Position numbers and translations under genes: made by a program
NCBI GenBank assembly: GCA_032622095.1
Contig: CP136065.1
Location: forward strand, 208,236,151 to 208,300,150
DNA from: Siphonodentalium dalli
Lineage: Eukaryota > Mollusca > Scaphopoda > Gadilida > Siphonodentaliidae
Direction: 5' to 3'
DNA length: 64,000 bases
Shown here: positions 11,830 to 26,470 of the stretch, piece after piece
How the letters are laid out: each line of letters opens with the position of its first letter
How positions within the stretch are numbered: position 1 is the first letter of the stretch
Notes under the pieces: model-generated
What the model was told of the DNA's origin: nothing
Seen by the model: only the letters and a program-made list of their open reading frames with translations
Database searches by the model: none

Positions 11830-14800
11830 GTCGACCGACGGTCAACTGGTCCGGATTTTCAGTATGGCGGGTACAAATGATGATTATGTGGCCATATAGC
11901 GACAGCTTGTGCCACTAAATGTTCAAACTATACGAAATTTCCTTCAAAATTTGTCGATTCCTTATTTGCCATCCCCCCAGGATATCTGTGGGTGGTCAAC
12001 CGACGGTCAACTGGTTCGGGTTTTCAGTAAGTCGGGTACAAATGATGATTATGTGGCCATATAGCGACAGCTTGTGCCACTAAATGTTCAAACTATACGA
12101 AATTTCCTTCAAAATTTTTGCGATTTCTTATTTGCCATCCCCCCAGGATATCTGTGGGTGGTCGACCGACGGTCAACTGGTCCGGGTTTTCAGTAAGGTG
12201 GGTACAAATGATGATTATGTGGCCATATAACGACAGCTTGTGCCACTAAATGTTCAAACTATACGAAATTTCCTTCAAAATTTTTGCGATTTCTTATTTG
12301 CCACCCCCCCAGGATATCTGTGGGTGGTCGACCGACGGTCAACTGGTCCGGGTTTTCAGTAAGGTGGGTACAAATGATGATTATGTGGCCATATAGCGAC
12401 AGCTTGTGCCACTAAATGTTCAAACTATACGAAATTTCCTTCAAAATTTGTCGATTTCTTATTTGCTATCCCCCCAGGATATCTGTGGGTGGTCAACCGA
12501 CGGTCAACTGGTCCGGGTTTTCAGTAAGGCGGGTACAAATGGTGATTATGTGGCCATATAGCGACAGCTTGTGCCACTAAATGTTCAAACTATACGAAAT
12601 TTCCTTCAAAATTTGTCGATTTCTTATTTGCCATCCCCCCATGATATATGTAGGTGGTCAACCGACGGTCAACTGGTCCGGGTTTTCAGTAAGGCGGGTA
12701 CAAATGATGATTATGTGGCCATATAGCGACAGCTTGTGCCACTAAATGTTCAAACTATACGAAATTTCCTTCAAAATTTGTCGATTCCTTATTTGCCATC
12801 CCCCCAGGATATCTGTGGGTGGTCAACCGACGGTCAACTGGTCCGGGTTTTCAGTAAGGCGGGTACAAATGATGATTATGTGGCCATATAGCGACAGCTT
12901 GTGCCACTAAATGTTCAAACTATACGAAATTTCCTTCAAAATTTGTCGATTTCTTATTTGCCATCCCCCCAGGATATCTGTGGGTGGTCGACCGACGGTC
13001 AACTGGTCCGGGTTTTCAGTATGGCGGGTACAAATGATGATTATGTGGCCATATAGCGACAGCTTGTGCCACTAAATGTTCAAACTATACGAAATTTCCT
13101 TCAAAATTTGTCGATTCCTTATTTGCCATCCCCCCAGGATATCTGTGGGTGGTCAACCGACGGTCAACTGGTTCGGGTTTTCAGTAAGGCGGGTACAAAT
13201 GATGATTATGTGGCCATATAGCGACAGCTTGTGCCACTAAATGTTCAAACTATACGAAATTTCCTTCAAAATTTTTGCGATTTCTTATTTACCATCCCCC
13301 CAGGATATCTGTGGGTGGTCGACCGACGGTCAACTGGTCCGGGTTTTCAGTAAGGTGGGTACAAATGATGATTATGTGGCCATATAACGACAGCTTGTGC
13401 CACTAAATGTTCAAACTATACGAAATTTCCTTCAAAATTTGTGCGATATCTTATTTGCCATCCCCCCAGGATATCTGTGGGTGGTCGACCGACGGTCAAC
13501 TGGTCCGGGTTTTCAGTAAGGTGGGTACAAATGATGATTATGTGGCCATATAGCGACAGCTTGTGCCACTAAATGTTCAAACTATACGAAATTTCCTTCA
13601 AAATTTGTCGATTTCTTATTTGCCATCCCCCCAGGATATCTGTGGGTGGTCAACCGACGGTCAACTGGTCCGGGTTTTCAGTAAGGCGGGTACAAATGGT
13701 GATTATGTGGCCATATAGCGACAGCTTGTGCCACTAAATGTTCAAACTATACGAAATTTCCTTCAAAATTTGTCGATTTCTTATTTGCCATCCCCCCATG
13801 ATATCTGTAGGTGGTCAACCGACGGTCAACTGGTCCGGGTTTTCAGTAAGGCGGGTACAAATGATGATTATGTGGCCATATAGCGACAGCTTGTGCCACT
13901 AAATGTTCAAACTATACGAAATTTCCTTCTAAATTTGTCGATTCCTTATTTGCCATCCCCCAGGATATCTGTGGGTGGTCGACCGACGATCAACTGGTCC
14001 GGGTTTTCAGTAAGGTGGGTACAAATGATGATTATGTGGCCATATAGCGACAGCTTGTGCCACTAAATGTTCAAACTATACGAAATTTCCTTCAAAATTT
14101 GTCGATTCCTTATTTGCCATCCCCCCAGGATATCTGTGGGTGGTCAACCGACGGTCAACTGGTCCGGGTTTTCAGTAAGGCGGGTACAAATGATGATTAT
14201 GTGGCCATATAGCGACAGCTTGTGCCACTAAATGTTCAAACTATACGAAATTTCCTTCAAAATTTGTCGATTTCTTATTTGCCATCCCCCCAGGATATCT
14301 GTGGGTGGTCGACCGACGGTCAACTGGTCCGGGTTTTCAGTATGGCGGGTACAAATGATGATTATGTGGCCATATAGCGACAGCTTGTGCCACTAAATGT
14401 TCAAACTATACGAAATTTCCTTCAAAATTTGTCGATTCCTTATTTGCCATCCCCCCAGGATATCTGTGGGTGGTCAACCGACGGTCAACTGGTTCGGGTT
14501 TTCAGTAAGGCGGGTACAAATGATGATTATGTGGCCATATAGCGACAGCTTGTGCCACTAAATGTTCAAACTATACGAAATTTCCTTCAAAATTTTTGCG
14601 ATTTCTTATTTGCCATCCCCCCAGGATATCTGTGGGTGGTCGACCGACGGTCAATTGGTCCGGGTTTTCAGTAAGGTGGGTACAAATGATGATTATGTGG
14701 CCATATAACGACAGCTTGTGCCACTAAATGTTCAAACTATACGAAATTTCCTTCAAAATTTTTGCGATTTCTTATTTGCCATCCCCCCAGGATATCTGTG

Positions 14801-16380
14801 GGTGGTCGACCGACGGTCAACTGGTCCGGGTTTTCAGTAAGGTGGGTACAAATGATGATTATGTGGCCATATAGCGACAGCTTGTGCCACTAAATGTTCA
14901 AACTATACGAAATTTCCTTCAAAATTTGTCGATTTCTTATTTGCCATCCCCCCAGGATATCTGTGGGTGGTCAACCGACGGTCAACTGGTCCGGGTTTTC
15001 AGTAAGGCGGGTACAAATGGTGATTATGTGGCCATATAGCGACAGCTTGTGCCACTAAATGTTCAAACTATACGAAATTTCCTTCAAAATTTGTCGATTT
15101 CTTATTTGCCATCCCCCCATGATATATGTAGGTGGTCAACCGACGGTCAACTGGTCCGGGTTTTCAGTAAGGCGGGTACAAATGATGATTATGTGGCCAT
15201 ATAGCGACAGCTTGTGCCACTAAATGTTCAAACTATACGATATTTCCTTCAAAATTTGTCGATTCCTTATTTGCCATCCCCCCAGGATATCTGTGGGTGG
15301 TCAACCGACGGTCAACTGGTCCGGGTTTTCAGTAAGGCGGGTACAAATGATGATTATGTGGCCATATAGCGACAGCTTGTGCCACTAAATGTTCAAACTA
15401 TACGAAATTTCCTTCAAAATTTGTCGATTTCTTATTTGCCATCCCCCCAGGATATCTGTGGGTGGTCGACCGACGGTCAACTGGTCCGGGTTTTCAGTAT
15501 GGCGGGTACAAATGATGATTATGTGGCCATATAGCGACAGCTTGTGCCACTAAATGTTCAAACTATACGAAATTTCCTTCAAAATTTGTCAATTCCTTAT
15601 TTGCCATCCCCCCAGGATATCTGTGGGTGGTCAACCGACGGTCAACTGGTTCGGGTTTTCAGTAAGGCGGGTACAAATGATGATTATGTGGCCATATAGC
15701 GACAGCTTGTGCCACTAAATGTTCAAACTATACGAAATTTCCTTCAAATTTTTTGCGATTTCTTATTTGCCATCCCCCCAGGATATCTGTGGGTGGTCGA
15801 CCGACGGTCAACTGGTCCGGGTTTTCAGTAAGGTGGGTACAAATGATGATTATGTGGCCATATAACGACAGCTTGTGCCACTAAATGTTCAAACTAAACG
15901 AAATCTCCTTCAAAATTTTTGCGATTTCTTATTTGCCATCCCCCCAGGATATCTGTGGGTGGTCGACCGACGGTCAACTGGTCCGGGTTTTCAGTAAGGT
16001 GGGTACAAATGATGATTATGTGGCCATATAGCGACAGCTTGTGCCACTAAATTTTCAAACTATACGAAATTTCCTTCAAAATTTGTCGATTTCTTATTTG
16101 CCATCCCCCCAGGATATCTGTGGGTGGTCAACCGACGGTCAACTGGTCCGGGTTTTCAGTAAGGCGGGTACAAATGGTGATTATGTGGCCATATAGCGAC
16201 AGCTTGTGCCACTAAATGTTCAAACTATACGAAATTTCCTTCAAAATTTGTCTATTTCTTATTTGCCATCCCCCCATGATATCTGTAGGTGGTCAACCGA
16301 CGGTCAACTGGTCCGGGTTTTCAGTAAGGCGGGTACAAATGATGATTATGTGGCCATATAGCGACAGCTTGTGCCACTAA
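11830..16380 (+). repeat. 15-monomer HOR spacing (2,478 bp)
   Basis: Blocks at about 11,830-13,900 and 14,310-16,380 match in order at a spacing of 2,478 bp. The marker GGTTCGGG (for GGTCCGGG) has its TTCGGG at 12,015, 13,172, 14,493 and 15,650, so the interval alternates 1,157, 1,321, 1,157. Other shared marks include TGCGATTT at about 12,120 and 14,597, GGTGATT at about 12,541 and 15,019, and CATGATATATGTAGG at about 12,640 and 15,118. The match stops where 13,929 has a CTAAATTTG unit and the second block does not. Confidence 0.75.
13925..14040 (+). repeat. Hybrid (recombinant) monomer
   Basis: The left part carries the complete TAGTT-type signature (CTAAATTTG, GATTCC, five-C run, GTCGACC, GACGATCAAC). 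The right part instead reads AAGGTGGG and then GATTATGTGG, which belongs to the TGCGATTT-type class. The switch falls between about 13,995 and 14,015. It fits an unequal crossover or gene-conversion endpoint between two monomer classes. Confidence 0.7.
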
Positions 16381-19300
16381 ATGTTCAAACTATACGAAAT
16401 TTCCTTCAAAATTTGTCGATTTCTTATTTGCCATCCCCCCATGATATCTGTGGGTGGTCAACCGACGGTCAACTGGTCCGGGTTTTCAGTAAGGCGGGTA
16501 CAAATGGTGATTATGTGGCCATATAGCGACAGCTTGTGCCACTAAATGTTCAAACTATACGAAATTTCCTTCTAAATTTGTCGATTCCTTATTTGCCATC
16601 CCCCAGGATATCTGTGGGTGGTCGACCGACGATCAACTGGTCCGGGTTTTCAGTAAGGCGGGTACAAATGATGATTAGTTGGCCATATAGCGACAGCTTG
16701 TGCCACTAAATGTTCAAACTATACGAAATTTCCTTCAAAATTTGTCGATTTCTTATTTGCCATCCCCCCAGGATATCTGTGGGTGGTCAACCGACGGTCA
16801 ACTGGTCCGGGTTTTCAGTAAGGCGGGTACAAATGATGATTATGTGGCCATATAGCGACAGCTTGTGCCACTAAATGTTCAAACTATACGAAATTTCCTT
16901 CAAAATTTGTCGATTTCTTATTTGCCATCCCCCCGGGATATCTGTGGGTGGTCAACCGACGGTCAACTGGTCCGGGTTTTCAGTAAGGCGGGTACAAATG
17001 ATGATTATGTGGCCATATAGCGACAGCTTGTGCCACTAAATGTTCAAACTATACGAAATTTCCTTCAAAATTTGTTGATTCCTTATTTGCCATCCCCCCA
17101 GGATATCTGTGGGTGGTCAACCGACGGTCAACTGGTCCGGGTTTTCAGTAAGGCGGGTACAAATGATGATTATGTGGCCATATAGCGACAGCTTGTGCCA
17201 CTAAATGTTCAAACTATACGAAATTTCCTTCAAAATTTGTCGATTTCTTATTTGCCATCCCCCCAGGATATCTGTGGGTGGTCAACCGACAGTCAACTGG
17301 TCCGGGTTTTCAGTAAGGCGGGTACAAATGGTGATTATGTGGCCATATAGCGACAGCTTGTGCCACTAAATGTTCAAACTATACGAAATGTCCTTCACAA
17401 TTTGTCGATTTCTTATTTGCCATCCCCCCATGATATCTGTAGGTGGTCAACCGACGGTCAACTGGTCCGGGTTTTCAGTAAGGCGGGTACAAATGATGAT
17501 TATGTGGCCATATAGCGACAGCTTGTGCCACTAAATGTTCAAACTATACGAAATTTCCTTCAAAATTTGTCGATTCCTTATTTGCCATCCCCCCAGGATA
17601 TCTGTGGGTGGTCAACCGACGGTCAACTGGTCCGGGTTTTCAGTAAGGCGGGTACAAATGATGATTATGTGGCCATATAGCGACAGCTTGTGCCTCTAAA
17701 TGTTCAAACTATACGAAATTTCCTTCAAAATTTGTCGATTTCTTATTTGCCATCCCCTCAGGATATCTGTGGGTGGTCAACCGACGGTCAACTGGTCCGG
17801 GTTTTCAGTAAGGCGGGTACAAATGATGATTATGTGTCCATATAGCGACAGCTTGTGCCACTAAATGTTCAAACTATACGAAATTTCCTTCAAAATTTGT
17901 CGATTTCTTATTTGCCATCCCCCCAGGATATCTGTGGGTTGTCAACCGACGGTCAACTGGTCCGGGTTTTCAGTAAGGCGGGTACAAATGGTGATTATGT
18001 GGCCATATAGCGACAGCTTGTGCCACTAAATGTTCAAACTATACGAAATTTCCTTCAAAATTTGTCGATTTCTTATTTGCCATCCCCCCATGATATATGT
18101 AGGTGGTCAACCGACGGTCAACTGGTCCGGGTTTTCAGTAAGGCGGGTACAAATGATGATTATGTGGCCATATAGCGACAGCTTGTGCCACTAAATGTTC
18201 AAACTATACGAAATTTCCTTCAAAATTTGTCGATTCCTTATTTGCCATCCCCCCAGGATATCTGTGGGTGGTCAACCGACGGTCAACTGGTCCGGGTTTT
18301 CAGTAAGGCGGGTACAAATGATGATTATGTGGCCATATAGCGACAGCTTGTGCCACTAAATGTTCAAACTATACGAAATTTCCTTCAAAATTTGTCGATT
18401 TCTTATTTGCCATCCCCCCAGGATATCTGTGGGTGGTCGACTGACGGTCAACTGGTCCGGGTTTTCAGTAAGGTGGGTACAAATGATGATTATGTGGCCA
18501 TATAACGACAGCTTGTGCCACTAAATGTTCAAACTATACGAAATTTCCTTCAAAAGTTTTGCGATTTCTTATTTGCCATCCCCCCAGGATATCTGTGGGT
18601 GGTCGACCGACGGTCAACTGGTCCGGGTTTTCAGTAAGGTGGGTACAAATGATGATTATGTGGCCATATAACGACAGCTTGTGCCACTAAATGTTCAAAC
18701 TATACGAAATTTCCTTCAAAATTTTTGCGATTTCTTATTTGCCATCCCCCCAGGATATCTGTGGGTGGTCGACCGACGGTCAACTGGTCCGGGTTTTCAG
18801 TAAGGTGGGTACAAATGATGATTATGTGGCCATATAGCGACAGCTTGTGCCACTAAATGTTCAAACTATACGAAATTTCCTTCAAAATTTGTCGATTTCT
18901 TATTTGCCATCCCCCCAGGATATCTGTGGGTGGTCAACCGACGGTCAACTGGTCCGGGTTTTCAGTAAGGCGGGTACAAATGGTGATTATGTGGCCATAT
19001 AGCGACAGCTTGTGCCACTAAATGTTCAAACTATACGAAATTTCCTTCAAAATTTGTCGATTTCTTATTTGCCATCCCCCCATGATATCTGTAGGTGGTC
19101 AACCGACGGTCAACTGGTCCGGGTTTTCAGTAAGGCGGGTACAAATGATGATTATGTGGCCATATAGCGACAGCTTGTGCCACTAAATGTTCAAACTATA
19201 CGAAATTTCCTTCTAAATTTGTCGATTCCTTATTTGCCATCCCCCAGGATATCTGTGGGTGGTCGACCGACGATCAACTGGTCCGGGTTTTCAGTAAGGC

Positions 19301-22300
19301 GGGTACAAATGATGATTAGTTGGCCATATAGCGACAGCTTGTGCCACTAAATGTTCAAACTATACGAAATTTCCTTCAAAATTTGTCGATTTCTTATTTG
19401 CCATCCCCCCAGGATATCTGTGGGTGGTCAACCGACGGTCAACTGGTCCGGGTTTTCAGTAAGGCGGGTACAAATGATGATTATGTGGCCATATAGCGAC
19501 AGCTTGCGCCACTAAATGTTCAAACTATACGAAATTTCCTTCAAAATTTGTCGATTTCTTATTTGCCATCCCCCCGGGATATCTGTGGGTGGTCAACCGA
19601 CGGTCAACTGGTCCGGGTTTTCAGTAAGGCGGGTACAAATGATGATTATGTGGCCATATAGCGACAGCTTGTGCCACTAAATGTTCAAACTATACGAAAT
19701 TTCCTTCAAAATTTGTCGATTCCTTATTTGCCATCCCCCCAGGATATCTGTGGGTGGTCAACCGACGGTCAACTGGTCCGGGTTTTCAGTAAGGCGGGTA
19801 CAAATGATGATTATGTGGCCATATAGCGACAGCTTGTGCCACTAAATGTTCAAACTATACGAAATTTCCTTCTAAATTTGTCGATTTCTTATTTGCCATC
19901 CCCCCAGGATATCTGTGGGTGGTCAACCGACAGTCAACTGGTCCGGGTTTTCAGTAAGGCGGGTACAAATGGTGATTATGTGGCCATATAGCGACAGCTT
20001 GTGCCACTAAATGTTCAAACTATACGAAATGTCCTTCAAAATTTGTCGATTTCTTATTTGCCATCCCCCCATGATATCTGTAGGTGGTCAACCGACGGTC
20101 AACTGGTCCGGGTTTTCAATAAGGCGGGTACAAATGATGATTATGTGGCCATATAGCGACAGCTTGTGCCACTAAATGTTCAAACTATACGAAATTTCCT
20201 TCAAAATTTGTCGATTCCTTATTTGCCATCCCCCCAGGATATCTGTGGGTGGTCAACCGACGGTTAACTGGTCCGGGTTTTCAGTAAGGCGGGTACAAAT
20301 GATGATTATGTGGCCATATAGCGACAGCTTGTGCCACTAAATGTTCAAACTATACGAAATTTCCTTCAAAATTTGTCGATTCCTTATTTGCCATCCCCCC
20401 AGGATATCTGTGGGTGGTCAACCGACGGTCAACTGGTCCGGGTTTTCAGTAAGGCGGGTACAAATGATGATTATGTGGCCATATAGCGACAGCTTGTGCC
20501 TCTAAATGTTCAAACTATACGAAATTTCCTTCAAAATTTGTCGATTTCTTATTTGCCATCCCCCCCAGGATATCTGTGGGTGGTCAACCGACGGTCAACT
20601 GGTCCGGGTTTTCAGTAAGGCGGGTACAAATGATGATTATGTGTCCATATAGCGACAGCTTGTGCCACTAAATGTTCAAACTATACGAAATTTCCTTCAA
20701 AATTTGTCGATTTCTTATTTGCCATCCCCCCAGGATATCTGTGGGTGGTCAACCGACGGTCAACTGGTCCGGGTTTTCAGTAAGGCGGGTACAAATGGTG
20801 ATTATGTGGCCATATAGCGACAGCTTGTGCCACTAAATGTTCAAACTATACGAAATTTCCTTCAAAATTTTTGCGATTTCTTATTTGCCATCCCCCCAGG
20901 ATATCTGTGGGTGGTCGACCGACGGTCAACTGGTCCGGGTTTTCAGTAAGGTGGGTACAAATGATGATTATGTGGCCATATAGCGACAGCTTGTGCCACT
21001 AAATGTTCAAACTATACGAAATTTCCTTCAAAATTTGTCGATTTCTTATTTGCCATCCCCCCAGGATATCTGTGGGTGGTCGACCGACGGTCAACTGGTC
21101 CGGGTTTTCAGTATGGCGGGTACAAATGATGATTATGTGGCCATATAGCGACAGCTTGTGCCACTAAATGTTCAAACTATACGAAATTTCCTTCAAAATT
21201 TGTCAATTCCTTATTTGCCATCCCCCCAGGATATCTGTGGGTGGTCAACCGACGGTCAACTGGTTCGGGTTTTCAGTAAGGCGGGTACAAATGATGATTA
21301 TGTGGCCATATAGCGACAGCTTGTGCCACTAAATGTTCAAACTATACGAAATTTCCTTCAAAATTTTTGCGATTTCTTATTTGCCATCCCCCCAGGATAT
21401 CTGTGGGTGGTCGACCGACGGTCAACTGGTCCGGGTTTTCAGTAAGGTGGGTACAAATGATGATTATGTGGCCATATAACGACAGCTTGTGCCACTAAAT
21501 GTTCAAACTAAACGAAATCTCCTTCAAAAATTTTGCGATTTCTTATTTGCCATCCCCCCAGGATATCTGTGGGTGGTCGACCGACGGTCAACTGGTCCGG
21601 GTTTTCAGTAAGGTGGGTACAAATGATGATTATGTGGCCATATAGCGACAGCTTGTGCCACTAAATTTTCAAACTATACGAAATTTCCTTCAAAATTTGT
21701 CGATTTCTTATTTGCCATCCCCCCAGGATATCTGTGGGTGGTCAACCGACGGTCAACTGGTCCGGGTTTTCAGTAAGGCGGGTACAAATGGTGATTATGT
21801 GGCCATATAGCGACAGCTTGTGCCACTAAATGTTCAAACTATACGAAATTTCCTTCAAAATTTGTCGATTTCTTATTTGCCATCCCCCCATGATATCTGT
21901 AGGTGGTCAACCGACGGTCAACTGGTCCGGGTTTTCAGTAAGGCGGGTACAAATGATGATTATGTGGCCATATAGCGACAGCTTGTGCCACTAAATGTTC
22001 AAACTATACGAAATTTCCTTCTAAATTTGTCGATTCCTTATTTGCCATCCCCCAGGATATCTGTGGGTGGTCGACCGACGATCAACTGGTCCGGGTTTTC
22101 AGTAAGGCGGGTACAAATGATGATTAGTTGGCCATATAGCGACAGCTTGTGCCACTAAATGTTCAAACTATACGAAATTTCCTTCAAAATTTGTCGATTT
22201 CTTATTTGCCATCCCCCCAGGATATCTGTGGGTGGTCAACCGACGGTCAACTGGTCCGGGTTTTCAGTAAGGCGGGTACAAATGATGATTATGTGGCCAT

Positions 22301-25300
22301 ATAGCGACAGCTTGTGCCACTAAATGTTCAAACTATACGAAATTTCCTTCAAAATTTGTCGATTTCTTATTTGCCATCCCCCCGGGATATCTGTGGGTGG
22401 TCAACCGACGGTCAACTGGTCCGGGTTTTCAGTAAGGCGGGTACAAATGATGATTATGTGGCCATATAGCGACAGCTTGTGCCACTAAATGTTCAAACTA
22501 TACGAAATTTCCTTCAAAATTTGTTGATTCCTTATTTGCCATCCCCCCAGGATATCTGTGGGTGGTCAACCGACGGTCAACTGGTCCGGGTTTTCAGTAA
22601 GGCGGGTACAAATGATGATTATGTGGCCATATAGCGACAGCTTGTGCCACTAAATGTTCAAACTATACGAAATTTCCTTCAAAATTTGTCGATTTCTTAT
22701 TTGCCATCCCCCCAGGATATCTGTGGGTGGTCAACCGACAGTCAACTGGTCCGGGTTTTCAGTAAGGCGGGTACAAATGGTGATTATGTGGCCATATAGC
22801 GACAGCTTGTGCCACTAAATGTTCAAACTATACGAAATGTCCTTCACAATTTGTCGATTTCTTATTTGCCATCCCCCCATGATATCTGTAGGTGGTCAAC
22901 CGACGGTCAACTGGTCCGGGTTTTCAGTAAGGCGGGTACAAATGATGATTATGTGGCCATATAGCGACAGCTTGTGCCACTAAATGTTCAAACTATACGA
23001 AATTTCCTTCAAAATTTGTCGATTCCTTATTTGCCATCCCCCCAGGATATCTGTGGGTGGTCAACCGACGGTCAACTGGTCCGGGTTTTCAGTAAGGCGG
23101 GTACAAATGATGATTATGTGGCCATATAGCGACAGCTTGTGCCTCTAAATGTTCAAACTATACGAAATTTCCTTCAAAATTTGTCGATTTCTTATTTGCC
23201 ATCCCCCCAGGATATCTGTGGGTGGTCAACCGACGGTCAACTGGTCCGGGTTTTCAGTAAGGCGGGTACAAATGATGATTATGTGTCCATATAGCGACAG
23301 CTTGTGCCACTAAATGTTCAAACTATACGAAATTTCCTTCAAAATTTGTCGATTTCTTATTTGCCATCCCCCCAGGATATCTGTGGGTGGTCAACCGACG
23401 GTCAACTGGTCCGGGTTTTCAGTAAGGCGGGTACAAATGGTGATTATGTGGCCATATAGCGACAGCTTGTGCCACTAAATGTTCAAACTATACGAAATTT
23501 CCTTCAAAATTTGTCGATTTCTTATTTGCCATCCCCCCATGATATATGTAGGTGGTCAACCGACGGTCAACTGGTCCGGGTTTTCAGTAAGGCGGGTACA
23601 AATGATGATTATGTGGCCATATAGCGACAGCTTGTGCCACTAAATGTTCAAACTATACGAAATTTCCTTCAAAATTTGTCGATTCCTTATTTGCCATCCC
23701 CCCAGGATATCTGTGGGTGGTCAACCGACGGTCAACTGGTCCGGGTTTTCAGTAAGGCGGGTACAAATGATGATTATGTGGCCATATAGCGACAGCTTGT
23801 GCCACTAAATGTTCAAACTATACGAAATTTCCTTCAAAATTTGTCGATTTCTTATTTGCCATCCCCCCAGGATATCTGTGGGTGGTCGACTGACGGTCAA
23901 CTGGTCCGGGTTTTCAGTATGGCGGGTACAAATGATGATTATGTGGCCATATAGCGACAGCTTGTGCCACTAAATGTTCAAACTATACGAAATTTCCTTC
24001 AAAATTTGTCGATTTCTTATTTGCCATCCCCCCAGGATATCTGTGGGTGGTCAACCGACGGTCAACTGGTCCGGGTTTCAGTAAGGTGGGTACAAATGAT
24101 GATTATGTGGCCATATAACGACAGCTTGTGCCACTAAATGTTCAAACTATACGAAATTTCCTTCAAAAGTTTTGCGATTTCTTATTTGCCATCCCCCCAG
24201 GATATCTGTGGGTGGTCGACCGACGGTCAACTGGTCCGGGTTTTCAGTAAGGTGGGTACAAATGATGATTATGTGGCCATATAACGACAGCTTGTGCCAC
24301 TAAATGTTCAAACTATACGAAATTTCCTTCAAAATTTTTGCGATTTCTTATTTGCCATCCCCCCAGGATATCTGTGGGTGGTCGACCGACGGTCAACTGG
24401 TCCGGGTTTTCAGTAAGGTGGGTACAAATGATGATTATGTGGCCATATAGCGACAGCTTGTGCCACTAAATGTTCAAACTATACGAAATTTCCTTCAAAA
24501 TTTGTCGATTTCTTATTTGCCATCCCCCCAGGATATCTGTGGGTGGTCAACCGACGGTCAACTGGTCCGGGTTTTCAGTAAGGCGGGTACAAATGGTGAT
24601 TATGTGGCCATATAGCGACAGCTTGTGCCACTAAATGTTCAAACTATACGAAATTTCCTTCAAAATTTGTCGATTTCTTATTTGCCATCCCCCCATGATA
24701 TCTGTAGGTGGTCAACCGACGGTCAACTGGTCCGGGTTTTCAGTAAGGCGGGTACAAATGATGATTATGTGGCCATATAGCGACAGCTTGTGCCACTAAA
24801 TGTTCAAACTATACGAAATTTCCTTCTAAATTTGTCGATTCCTTATTTGCCATCCCCCAGGATATCTGTGGGTGGTCGACCGACGATCAACTGGTCCGGG
24901 TTTTCAGTAAGGCGGGTACAAATGATGATTAGTTGGCCATATAGCGACAGCTTGTGCCACTAAATGTTCAAACTATACGAAATTTCCTTCAAAATTTGTC
25001 GATTTCTTATTTGCCATCCCCCCAGGATATCTGTGGGTGGTCAACCGACGGTCAACTGGTCCGGGTTTTCAGTAAGGCGGGTACAAATGATGATTATGTG
25101 GCCATATAGCGACAGCTTGCGCCACTAAATGTTCAAACTATACGAAATTTCCTTCAAAATTTGTCGATTTCTTATTTGCCATCCCCCCGGGATATCTGTG
25201 GGTGGTCAACCGACGGTCAACTGGTCCGGGTTTTCAGTAAGGCGGGTACAAATGATGATTATGTGGCCATATAGCGACAGCTTGTGCCACTAAATGTTCA

Positions 25301-26470
25301 AACTATACGAAATTTCCTTCAAAATTTGTCGATTCCTTATTTGCCATCCCCCCAGGATATCTGTGGGTGGTCAACCGACGGTCAACTGGTCCGGGTTTTC
25401 AGTAAGGCGGGTACAAATGATGATTATGTGGCCATATAGCGACAGCTTGTGCCACTAAATGTTCAAACTATACGAAATTTCCTTCTAAATTTGTCGATTT
25501 CTTATTTGCCATCCCCCCAGGATATCTGTGGGTGGTCAACCGACAGTCAACTGGTCCGGGTTTTCAGTAAGGCGGGTACAAATGGTGATTATGTGGCCAT
25601 ATAGCGACAGCTTGTGCCACTAAATGTTCAAACTATACGAAATGTCCTTCAAAATTTGTCGATTTCTTATTTGCCATCCCCCCATGATATCTGTAGGTGG
25701 TCAACCGACGGTCAACTGGTCCGGGTTTTCAGTAAGGCGGGTACAAATGATGATTATGTGGCCATATAGCGACAGCTTGTGCCACTAAATGTTCAAACTA
25801 TACGAAATTTCCTTCAAAATTTGTCGATTCCTTATTTGCCATCCCCCCAGGATATCTGTAGGTGGTCAACCGACGGTTAACTGGTCCGGGTTTTCAGTAA
25901 GGCGGGTACAAATGATGATTATGTGGCCATATAGCGACAGCTTGTGCCACTAAATGTTCAAACTATACGAAATTTCCTTCAAAATTTGTCGATTCCTTAT
26001 TTGCCATCCCCCCAGGATATCTGTGGGTGGTCAACCGACGGTCAACTGGTCCGGGTTTTCAGTAAGGCGGGTACAAATGATGATTATGTGGCCATATAGC
26101 GACAGCTTGTGCCTCTAAATGTTCAAACTATACGAAATTTCCTTCAAAATTTGTCGATTTCTTATTTGCCATCCCCCCCAGGATATCTGTGGGTGGTCAA
26201 CCGACGGTCAACTGGTCCGGGTTTTCAGTAAGGCGGGTACAAATGATGATTATGTGTCCATATAGCGACAGCTTGTGCCACTAAATGTTCAAACTATACG
26301 AAATTTCCTTCAAAATTTGTCGATTTCTTATTTGCCATCCCCCCAGGATATCTGTGGGTGGTCAACCGACGGTCAACTGGTCCGGGTTTTCAGTAAGGCG
26401 GGTACAAATGGTGATTATGTGGCCATATAGCGACAGCTTGTGCCACTAAATGTTCAAACTATACGAAATT
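15350..26470 (+). repeat. Duplicated 34-monomer super-unit (about 5.61 kb)
   Basis: Two copies lie next to each other, about 15,350-20,850 and 20,960-26,470. Rare variants recur at one spacing: GTCAATTCC (AATT at 15,591 and 21,205), TAAATTTTCAAAC (16,051 and 21,665), GCTTGCGCC (19,501 and 25,114) and a seven-C run (20,567 and 26,180), all 5,613-5,614 bp apart. CTTCACAATTTG (17,391 and 22,840) and TCGACTGACGG (18,441 and 23,890) are 5,449 bp apart, so one monomer is missing between blocks in that interval. Within each copy the 17-unit HOR occurs twice, and the two halves differ: GCTTGCGCC lies only in the second half. This is a super-HOR formed by duplication of an already dimeric unit. Confidence 0.85.

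Larger units (their letters stand above)
1666..24930 (+). repeat. TAGTT-marked monomers of the left arm (seven copies)
   Basis: One monomer sub-type carries GATTAGTTGGCC in place of GATTATGTGGCC. It follows a unit with linked changes: CTAAATTTG, GATTCC, a five-C run, GTCGACC and GACGATCAAC. Copies of TAGTT start at 1,666, 4,142, 7,605, 16,676, 19,317, 22,125 and 24,930. Spacings are 2,476, 3,463, 9,071, 2,641, 2,808 and 2,805 bp, or about 15, 21, 55, 16, 17 and 17 units. The last three intervals show a regular HOR of 16-17 monomers; the earlier ones show older, disturbed spacing. Confidence 0.85.
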
